17,590 nt of DNA from JAHECQ01 sp047638695. Lineage in GTDB: Bacteria > Actinomycetota > Acidimicrobiia > Acidimicrobiales > SZUA-35. Each line of letters opens with the position of its first letter. Position 1 is the stretch's first letter. The notes under the pieces are model-generated. The model was not told the origin of the DNA and did no database searches. It saw only the letters and a program-made list of their open reading frames with translations. The position numbers were made by a program, and so were the translations under genes. Location of the stretch: assembly GCA_047638695.1 (NCBI GenBank), contig JBLINY010000097.1, positions 1 to 17,590 on the forward strand. The letters run 5' to 3'. This document shows, in pieces, positions 7,043-13,841 of the stretch.

Positions 7043-7301
7043 CGGCGATGATGGCGCGATAGCGCTCGACATCGATGTCGGCGAGATAGTCGAGAAAGCG
7101 ACGACGCTTGCCGACCAACATCAGCAGACCACGGCGGCTGTGGTGATCTTTCTTGTGTGCCTTCAGGTGATCGGTGAGGTGATCGATCCGGTCGGTGAGC
7201 AGGGCGATCTGGACTTCGGGAGACCCCGTGTCTTGATCGGACCGCTTGTGCTTCGTGATGGTGTCGGCTTTGGGCGGCAGATTGGCGGCTGGCTTGCTCA
7301 T
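7023..7301 (-). CDS. rpsO: 30S ribosomal protein S15
   Basis: S15 binds the central domain of 16S rRNA early in 30S assembly and forms a bridge to the 50S subunit. The 92-residue product has the family features: HKRSDQDTGSPEVQIALLTD (19-38), the His-rich loop HLKAHKKDHHSRRGLL, VGKRRRFLDYL, and the end ELGLRR. The family is about 89 residues long, so the TAA at 7023-7025 is at the normal place although similar codons continue beyond it. The ATG at 7301 has AGGAG seven bases upstream. The gene lies between the oxygenase and pnp on the same strand; rpsO-pnp is a very common pair. S15 commonly represses its own translation, and the leader here shows a structure that could serve this. Confidence 0.97.
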   Translation of the reverse strand: MSKPAANLPPKADTITKHKRSDQDTGSPEVQIALLTDRIDHLTDHLKAHKKDHHSRRGLLMLVGKRRRFLDYLADIDVERYRAIIAELGLRR

Positions 7302-7379
7302 AGTGGTGCTCCTGAAGGGGTGGGTTTGGAGATCGGGACCTTGGGCCCGGCCGCACCCGAGGACATCACCTCAGGAGCA
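7302..7379 (-). promoter_or_regulatory. rpsO leader with sequestered ribosome-binding site
   Basis: The 101-base gap before rpsO contains a perfect 9-bp inverted repeat. TGCTCCTGA (upstream arm in the transcript, plus-strand bases 7371-7379) can pair with TCAGGAGCA (7307-7315). The second arm contains the whole AGGAG that serves rpsO, seven bases before its ATG. The 55 bases between the arms are GC-rich and can form an inner stem (GGGNCC against GGNCCC, about 7335-7350). Pairing would hide the initiation site, as in the structured S15-binding leaders known from several bacterial phyla. S15 binding here is inferred, not seen. Confidence 0.45.
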
Positions 7380-7402
7380 GCAGTCCATCACCGTACCGGC
7401 GG

Positions 7403-8407
7403 TTAACCCAACTCTGACTTCCGCATCTCTCGAGGACCCATGAGCTTGGCGAGGAGGTAGTCGCCGGCAGTTACCGACCCATAACGTGGCGGGTTCGAGA
7501 CGTCTGTGCAGCTAGGAAGGCACCGGATGATGCTGTCGGGATCTGCTTCGACGAACTGAGCCACCGACCGGCGTCGGGATGGTTCCTCGTTTGCCGGCAT
7601 GGGCGCGACCCGGTGAAGGGTCGAGACCCAACGGTCGTTGGTCCAGGTCGCCAGCATGTCGCCAATGTTCACCATCAGGCTGCCGAACGGCACGGTGACC
7701 GGCTTCCACTGATAGTCATGGAACACCTCGAGTCCCGGCACATCATCGGCAGTAAGCAAGGTGAGAATCCCGTAATCGGTGTGCGCCCCCATTCGCATCT
7801 GCCCTGGCAGCGGTTCGGGCGAATTGCTTCGCCGTTGGTAGTTAATGGCGCGGGTCGTGACGAGGGCTCGTCGCGTGCGCTCGATGAAGAAAGTGGGGGC
7901 GACGTCGAGGGCCAAAGCGAAGGCAACGAGAAGATCGTCGGCCACCAACGCAACCGCTGCCTGGTATTCGGCCCACACGCCGGCCATGGCCGGCGGCATT
8001 GATGGCCACACATTGGGAGCGTAAAATCGGCGATATCGCTCGAGATACTTGGGTTCGATCGAGCGCCGATCCCAGCCGGCGTTGAATGCCTCGAACAGGT
8101 CGGGAGCGGCTGGTTCTTCACCAAGGCTGTACGACAGCGCCTCCGTGCCCTCACTGGCGTAGCCTCGATTGGCCGAGAGGTCATCGACGATGCAGGTCGA
8201 CTTCAGCTCTACTGGCTGGTCAAAGAAGGTCGCTGTGACGTCGAGCATCCTGGCGGAGATCGCTGGCTCGATGCCGTGGCCGACGATCTGCAAAAAGCCG
8301 GTGACTCGACAGGCCTCGTCGATGGCGGCCACCACCCGCCGCTTCTCTTGCGGGCCTCCGACACGGAAAGGCTCGAGGTCGATCGGGGTAACTGCTAGCC
8401 CGACCAT
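7403..8407 (-). CDS. 2-oxoglutarate/Fe(II)-dependent oxygenase, isopenicillin-N-synthase-like
   Basis: These cytoplasmic enzymes use Fe(II), O2 and usually 2-oxoglutarate to hydroxylate or otherwise oxidise small molecules. The 334-residue protein has the N-terminal DIOX_N-type domain (VTPIDLEPF at 6-14, CRVTGFLQIVGHGI at 33-46) and the C-terminal double-stranded beta-helix. The HxD iron ligands are His209 and Asp211 in GAHTDYGILTLL, the distal ligand is His265 in STLHRVAP, and the 2-oxoglutarate-binding Arg-x-Ser is at 279-281 in RRRSVAQF. LEVFHDYQWKPV and VNIGDMLATWTNDRW are typical. The ATG at 8407 overlaps the ribF stop by 13 bases with a weak ribosome-binding site, so translation is probably coupled to ribF. 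The substrate cannot be told from sequence. The position between ribF and rpsO is unusual for this family. Confidence 0.9.
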   Translation of the reverse strand: MVGLAVTPIDLEPFRVGGPQEKRRVVAAIDEACRVTGFLQIVGHGIEPAISARMLDVTATFFDQPVELKSTCIVDDLSANRGYASEGTEALSYSLGEEPAAPDLFEAFNAGWDRRSIEPKYLERYRRFYAPNVWPSMPPAMAGVWAEYQAAVALVADDLLVAFALALDVAPTFFIERTRRALVTTRAINYQRRSNSPEPLPGQMRMGAHTDYGILTLLTADDVPGLEVFHDYQWKPVTVPFGSLMVNIGDMLATWTNDRWVSTLHRVAPMPANEEPSRRRSVAQFVEADPDSIIRCLPSCTDVSNPPRYGSVTAGDYLLAKLMGPREMRKSELG

Positions 8408-9354
8408 CCGTCGCGATCGAGGATGTCGCCCGCCCGCTGAATATCACGTTGCAACTGATCCTTCAGCTCATCGAGACCATCGAACCGCTGTTCGGATCGG
8501 ATGAGCTCTACCATCTGTACCCGGGCCGACTGGCCGTACAGATCGCCCTCGAAGCCAATGAGATGGGCTTCAACCAACGAATGTTCGGCGTTCTGGTAGA
8601 AGGTTGGCCGCTTGCCAATGTTGACTGCTGCCGGGTGTCGCTGGCCGTCGGGTGTGAAATACCAGGCTGCGTAGACAGCGTCCGCCGGAAGGGCCATCTC
8701 CCGAGGAACAGCGACGTTCGCCGTGGGAAAGCCGATGGTTCGGCCTCGTTGGTCGCCCTCGACAACTGGCCCTCGAATTTCGTGATGACGGCCCAGCATT
8801 CGGGCCGCGGTACTCACCTCACCTCCGGCCAAAGCACGACGAATGACGGTCGACGAAACGGATTCGACTTTGCCGTCTGGTCGGGGCAATAGCTGAACCC
8901 CCTCAACGTCGAAGCCATAGTCGGCACCGATCGCGCGCAACACATCGACGTTGCCAGCTCGATTGGCACCAAACCGGAAGTCGTGACCGACGATGACTGA
9001 TCGGGCCCGCAGGCAGTCGACCAAGACTCGTTCGACGAACTGTTCGGCTGTCTCGCTCGCCCTTTCCTCATCGAACGGAGCGACGACGACGGTGTCAACC
9101 CCGCACGCCTCGAGAAGCTCGAGTTTCTGTTCGAGATCGGTGAGGAGCTTTGGCACATTCCCCGGCCGCAGAACGGTGGCGGGATGAGGATCGAAGGTGA
9201 CGACAGCCATCGACACACCCAGCGACTCGGCCCGTTGTTGTGTCGAGCGAATGACGGCCTGATGCCCGAGATGGACGCCGTCATAGGCGCCGACGGTGAC
9301 GGCATGGCCCTGCCCTGACTCGGGGCAACGATCTGGATCCCGAATGATCTCCAC
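8395..9354 (-). CDS. ribF: Bifunctional riboflavin kinase / FMN adenylyltransferase (FAD synthetase)
   Basis: RibF makes FMN from riboflavin and ATP and then FAD from FMN and ATP, in the cytoplasm. The N-terminal adenylyltransferase domain shows TVGAYDGVHLGHQ (20-32), VVTFDPHPATVLRP (51-64), VGHDFRFGANRAGN (122-135) and SSTVIRRAL (167-175). The C-terminal kinase domain has GRTIGFPTANV (204-214), VNIGKRPTF and EAHLIGFEGDLYGQ. The length of 319 residues is normal. The start is a GTG at 9354, about 20 residues before the first motif as usual in the family; there is no clear ribosome-binding site. In many bacteria ribF directly follows truB; here a 3-kb opposing gene separates them, so ribF needs its own promoter. 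Confidence 0.96.
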   Translation of the reverse strand: MEIIRDPDRCPESGQGHAVTVGAYDGVHLGHQAVIRSTQQRAESLGVSMAVVTFDPHPATVLRPGNVPKLLTDLEQKLELLEACGVDTVVVAPFDEERASETAEQFVERVLVDCLRARSVIVGHDFRFGANRAGNVDVLRAIGADYGFDVEGVQLLPRPDGKVESVSSTVIRRALAGGEVSTAARMLGRHHEIRGPVVEGDQRGRTIGFPTANVAVPREMALPADAVYAAWYFTPDGQRHPAAVNIGKRPTFYQNAEHSLVEAHLIGFEGDLYGQSARVQMVELIRSEQRFDGLDELKDQLQRDIQRAGDILDRDGWSG

Positions 9355-9501
9355 GGTGCAAGAACCGTAGCGCCACCTGGCCCAATCTGGAACTTAGCTC
9401 CAGTGGCTGACGGCTAGTGGTCCGAACGGCCCGTCTTGGGCACAAATTGAGATGGGTTATCGCTTCGGGCCCATCGCCGCTCCGAAAGCACATGACGTAG
9501 T
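9355..9501. promoter_or_regulatory. Divergent intergenic region between ribF and the surface-protein gene
   Basis: These 147 bases must hold promoters for both flanking genes. For ribF a TACGGT (9364-9369 read on minus) ends about 10 bases from the GTG start, which would give an almost leaderless transcript and fits the missing ribosome-binding site. Towards the surface gene there is a 6-bp inverted repeat, GATGGG (9451-9456) with CCCATC (9470-9475), which might be a small operator or chance. No strong plus-strand promoter was recognised. Confidence 0.3.
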
Positions 9502-12500
9502 GTGCGCACACTGCTTCGAATTCGGGTGACGACAACAGCGTTGTTACTCGTGTTGACAACCATCACGGTCGTAAGCGTTGCCGAACAACCGGCCGCCGCC
9601 GCACCGGCCCTCACCGTTTCCGTTGGATCCGACCAGACGGTGCTGATCGGCCAGGCGGCAACCGTCTCGATCGACATCACCAACGGCACCGCCACCGCCG
9701 GTTACAACACCGGCGTCGCCGTCGTTTTGGAATCCGGCGTTAGTTTCGGGTCGGGCGCATTGAGCCCTCTGGAGTTTGCCGACACCCCCGGTGCTGGCCA
9801 GACCACGCTGTGGTTCGAGAACATCAACGACTCGCAACCTGCCAGCATCGAAACGCTCACATTCACCGTCGTCGCCGACACCGGTACCTTCCCGGTTGGA
9901 GCCGACTTCGATGTGGCCGCCACCGCCTATACGTCGGACGATCCTCGAGTTGTACCCACGGTGACGGGCACCGGGTCGACGGGAACGGGCACCGACACCT
10001 CGACCGCTGACGTGACGGCAATCGCCATCGAAAAGTCAGAACCAAATCCCGAGGCCGAGCTGATGCGCGGCGTTCACGACCACGACCACGACACCGTCTA
10101 CACCCTGACGGTCGAGAACAACCCGACGAACGCGACCACCTCGGTTCTCGTTGATGACTATCTCCCCGCCGGCCTCGAGTTCCTCGGTTGCGGCACCGAC
10201 GACAACACAACCGATGCCCCTACCTTCGCTGGCAACAACGTCGAGTACACCGGCGCCGCCCGCCTTGACGTTTCAACCGACGACATCGTGACCGATTGCC
10301 CAGCACCAACGCTGGTCGAAACCGTGCAGCTCGATCCCGACGGCGCCGGCCCGATGGTGAACGCCGCCTACACCCATGTGCAGTGGAATTTGGTGAACTT
10401 CGCCATCGGCGAGACCAAGATCATCAACTACGCAGCTGGCGTCCCGATCCGTGAGAACACCCTGACCTTTCCCGGCGCCGTCGACACAACCGGCCAGCAG
10501 ACGGCCAACCTCGACAACAACAGCGGTGCCGAAACGACCGACGAGCAGTTACATCGGAACTTTGCTGAGGTCGCTGGCACCTATGCCGGTCCACTCGCAC
10601 CTGGTACATCGAATCCCGTCGGCGACAGCGACACTCACGACATCACATCCGAGGACCTTCGTCTGCTGAAGTCGGTGAACCCGTCAGTCATCGAGCAGGG
10701 CACCGACTCGGTGTGGACTCTCACCATCACAACCTCGGAGTACCGCACCGCCGACGACCTGGTCGTCACCGACACGCTTCCCAACGGCCACCGCCCCCTC
10801 AGTCTTGCAGTGAACTACGACAGCCACGAGGCCGACTGTGCACCCGGCATCGTCGACCCGTCACTCCCCTACACGGGCGTGACCGAGAACGCCGACGGAA
10901 CCTGGACCCTCGTCTGAACAACGTCCCCGACATGGTGGCCTCCCAAACCTATGTACTCACGTTCCCGAGCCGCGTCCGCACCTATTACCAGGCCAGCGGA
11001 GCCGACACCGACCCCGTTGTCACCAACGACGGATTCACCAACACTGCTGCCCTCGTCGGCGACGATCGGCTGATTGCCGGTATCCCCGCCGATGAAGCCG
11101 ACGACACGCCAGACCTTGACTCGTCTTCGGCGTCGCAGAGCGCCACGCTCCCGACCATCGAGAAAACAATCTCGCAGCCGGCCGCGCCGGGTGCCATGCT
11201 CGATTGTTCGACCGCCACATACATCGACGCCGACGATTTGGCGGCAGCACCCTTTGCTTACCGCTCCGGCGACATCGTTTGTTACACGCTTCACGTCGAC
11301 ATCCCTGCCAACCTGACGTTCCGCGACGCTCTCGTCAGCGACTTCATGCCCGCCGGCGTGACGCTGCAGAGTTCCGTCGGACCGACGGCAGCCAACGATG
11401 TCTTGACTTCACCGACGGCCTCGCCGCTGCCGCTGGTGACACCAGCCTTGCGTGGGAGATCGGGACAATTCTCGGAACCAACGGCGCCCGTTGTCTGGGC
11501 GTCTCCCCTGTTGCCCGTGTCTGGGAGGTTCGCTGCATCGCCGAATTCACCGGTGCCCCCACCGGTGATGGGTTGAGCCTCGAGAAGGCCAACCTGATGA
11601 AGCTGACCACAACCAACTCCGCCGGCTCCGCCATCTCACTGCGTGACATGGCCACATTCATCGCCGTCGAACCGGAACTTACGATTGCCAAGAGCAACAA
11701 TGCTGTCGCTCCCGTGACCGGAGCTGACACGGTTGACTACACCGTCAACGTCGCCAGCGTGGCCGATGCCGGCCCCGGCTCGCCGTCCGACGAGTATGCG
11801 CGAGCCGAGGACACCGTGGTGACCGACGATCTCCCCGCTCCGATCACCTGTGCCGATGTGACGCTCGACGTCATCGCCGGCGTCACTGGCACCTGTGTTG
11901 GATCTCAGATCGAGTGGACCATCGCCGTTCTTGATGCCGCAGACTCGATCGACCTCACCTACACCGTGAATGTCCCCGACACGGTTGCGCCCGGCCAGAC
12001 CTACACCAACACGGCCACGATCACGACCTTCGACCAGACCAACAACGATGGCGGGACCACGACCTACACGCCAGGGACGACCGACAATTCCCAGATCTCG
12101 ACTCCCGACAGCGTTCTGGTCAAGCTGCAGCAGTCGAGTATCTCCGAAGCAGGCAACATCCAGAACGCCAGCCTTCTGGCAACAGCTGACGAAGCCACAA
12201 TCGGCGAGCTGGTCGCCTATCAGCTCAGCGTCGATATTCCGGCCGGTGTCACCCTGTACGACGCCAATTATCGCGATTTGCTCCCGGCCAACATGACCAT
12301 CGTCGGCGGCGTCACGGGAACCTACGACGACGACATCAGCGGCGGAGCAGCTGCGTCTGCTATGCCGATCGTCGGCTTCAGCTTCAACTGGCCTTCACCG
12401 GCGGCAACCTTGCCGCCGCGGTCTCGACCGGCGTGGCCCTGCTGTTGTTGGGTGCCGGGTTGGTGCTGTTCACTCGTCGCCGTCGCACGGCACCGGTGGT

Positions 12501-12513
12501 CAATCAGCGTTAA
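9502..12513 (+). pseudogene. DUF11-repeat cell-surface protein with sortase signal, broken by three frame changes
   Basis: The frame from the GTG at 9502 starts with a signal peptide (MRTLLRIRVTTTALLLVLTT, cleavage probably after the AAAA near residue 34) and reads Thr/Asp-rich beta-sandwich modules of DUF11 type (for example VYTLTVENNPTNATTSVLVD and DYLPAGLEFLGC). It hits TGA at 10915-10917. The protein continues in frame 3 (NNVPDMVASQTYVLTFPSRV onward) to about 11400, then in frame 2 (DFTDGLAAAAGDTSLAWEIG to about 12380), then back in frame 1 for the sorting signal, ending at TAA 12511-12513. About 1,000 codons and five DUF11-like units can be followed. The last unit is cut short just before the anchor, so bases are probably missing there. 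Such proteins are exported and linked to the cell wall; their exact role is not predictable. There is no clear ribosome-binding site. The gene interrupts the usual truB-ribF order on the opposite strand. Confidence 0.8.
12388..12513 (+). other. LAFTG sortase sorting signal at the end of the surface protein
   Basis: In frame 1 the sequence reads LAFTG (12388-12402), then a hydrophobic helix (VALLLLGAGLVLF), then RRRR and a short tail before TAA. This is the standard three-part cell-wall sorting signal, with the LAxTG variant used by class E sortases of high-GC Gram-positive bacteria. It is out of frame with the preceding module, which shows that the gene once read through here. Confidence 0.85.
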
Positions 12514-13375
12514 GGACTTTGACGGCACGCAGTTCGCCATCGCGAGCTTCGTAGACGGCGATGATGTCGCCCTCTGCGTCTGCGATGGCGAGCTGTCCCG
12601 TGCCGGGGGCCGGGCCAAGCGAGCGACCGGTAGCCACTTGACTGGCAACGACCTCATCGACCTGCAACGTCGGCATGTCACGTAGCAGCAGCCCAATTGG
12701 CTGGAGTATCAGCTCTTCAAGAGGACATGCTGCCTCGAGAAGAAACCCACCGACCGCAGAACGTCGAAGGTTCCGAAGATGAGCGCCTCCACCGAGCACT
12801 GAACCTAGATCGGCGGCGAGGGTCCGAACATAGGTGCCGGAGCTACATGACACGTCAGCCCGGTAAACCAACGGGTCGTCGGTGGGCTGCGTCGAAAACG
12901 AACGGATGGAGACCGGGCGCGGCTCTCGTTCGATGGTGATTCCTTCTCGGGCCAGTTCGTGGAGGCGTTTTCCATCCACTTTGACGGCTGACACCATCGG
13001 CGGGATCTGCTCGATGTCACCGACAAAGGTCTGCGCCGCCGTCTCGACCGCTGCGGGGTCGAGCGTCATCTCATGGACGGCAGTGATCTCACCAGCAGCA
13101 TCGAGTGTCGAGGTCTCCGTTCCGAACACGACCTCACCGATGTACGTCTTATCGGCGCCGGTCACGAACTGCAGCAACTTCGTCCCTTTGCCCACGCCGA
13201 GGACGAGTACCCCGGTGGCATCCGGATCGAGGGTGCCGGCGTGACCGACTTTCCGGGTCCCCAAGGCTTTCCGGACCCGATCGACCACATCGTGACTCGT
13301 CATCCCCGCTGGCTTGTCGACTACCACGCAGCCCGATACACCGCTGTCGTTCTTTTTACCGTCGCGACGTCCCAT
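12500..13375 (-). CDS. truB: tRNA pseudouridine(55) synthase
   Basis: TruB converts U55 in the T-loop of tRNAs to pseudouridine and also helps tRNA folding. The 291-residue protein has GCVVVDKPAGMTSHDVVDRV (15-34), the catalytic block GHAGTLDPDATGVLVLGVG (44-62, nucleophilic Asp50), DKTYIGEVVFGTETSTLDAAG, and the SGTYVRTLAADLG region near 200. A C-terminal PUA-like domain follows (GPAPGTGQLAIADAEGDIIA). The ATG at 13375 was chosen because it lies 4 bases after the rbfA stop and the conserved domain begins soon after; the longer open frame upstream only overlaps rbfA. Its stop overlaps the end of the opposing surface gene by 14 bases, so no terminator fits between them. The DHH-family phosphoesterase gene often found between rbfA and truB is absent. 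Confidence 0.96.
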   Translation of the reverse strand: MGRRDGKKNDSGVSGCVVVDKPAGMTSHDVVDRVRKALGTRKVGHAGTLDPDATGVLVLGVGKGTKLLQFVTGADKTYIGEVVFGTETSTLDAAGEITAVHEMTLDPAAVETAAQTFVGDIEQIPPMVSAVKVDGKRLHELAREGITIEREPRPVSIRSFSTQPTDDPLVYRADVSCSSGTYVRTLAADLGSVLGGGAHLRNLRRSAVGGFLLEAACPLEELILQPIGLLLRDMPTLQVDEVVASQVATGRSLGPAPGTGQLAIADAEGDIIAVYEARDGELRAVKVLNAD

Positions 13376-13379
13376 CGAG

Positions 13380-13841
13380 TTACTCCGCCTCCTCATCGCT
13401 CGGCTCGGCCGGCAGCGGTTCGTCCGGTCGCGGTTCGTCCGGTCGCGGTTCGTCCGGTCGCGGTTCGATGGTCGACAAGATCTGATCGATCCTGGCGCCA
13501 GCGCGCACCCCAGGGTCGAACAGGAAGAGCGCTTCGGGTGTCTTGCGGAGCTTGGCTTGCTGAGCAAAGGCCCGCTGCACGGGGCGCCGGTGTTCGGCCA
13601 ATGCGTCGAGAATCCTCGCATCGCCATCGTCGGAGGGATCGTCCCCAAGTACCGACACGAAGATCTGGGCCACGTTGAGGTCGGAATCGACCTCGACACC
13701 AGTGATCGTCAGGAAGCCGATTTCCTCGGACTCGACCACCTCAAAATAGTCGGCAACGATCTCGTGCAGCAGAGCATTAAGGCGCGCCGTACGAGGAAAG
13801 TGACGTTTTGTTACCGGCCGGGGATTGCGACGTTTCGCCAT
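13380..13841 (-). CDS. rbfA: Ribosome-binding factor A
   Basis: RbfA is a KH-like 30S assembly factor that binds near helix 1 and the decoding region of 16S rRNA during late maturation and cold adaptation. Of 153 residues, about 15-125 form the domain (FPRTARLNALLHEIVADYFE, FLTITGVEVDSDLNVAQIFV, LRKTPEALFLFDP). The remaining ~28 residues are an acidic Pro-rich tail with three RPDEP units, longer than in most family members. The ATG at 13841 shares its A with the TGA stop of infB (TGATG), which indicates translational coupling and rules out the longer upstream frame. Confidence 0.95.
   Translation of the reverse strand: MAKRRNPRPVTKRHFPRTARLNALLHEIVADYFEVVESEEIGFLTITGVEVDSDLNVAQIFVSVLGDDPSDDGDARILDALAEHRRPVQRAFAQQAKLRKTPEALFLFDPGVRAGARIDQILSTIEPRPDEPRPDEPRPDEPLPAEPSDEEAE
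13416..13467 (-). repeat. 15-bp tandem repeat at the end of rbfA
   Basis: Three perfect copies of a 15-base unit (CGGTTCGTCCGGTCG on plus; 13416-13430, 13431-13445, 13446-13460) and seven bases of a fourth encode the RPDEP repeats of the RbfA tail (residues 128-142). In-frame repeats of this kind vary in number by slippage without breaking the gene. Confidence 0.92.

Noticed and set aside
10905..12388. Programmed ribosomal frameshifting in the surface gene
   Set aside because: Three separate sites, none with a clear slippery heptamer and downstream structure, plus a missing domain half, fit decay or assembly error better.
13376..13699. Longer truB reading frame starting inside rbfA
   Set aside because: The upstream part is only an alternative frame of the rbfA repeats; the start 4 bases after the rbfA stop fits the family.
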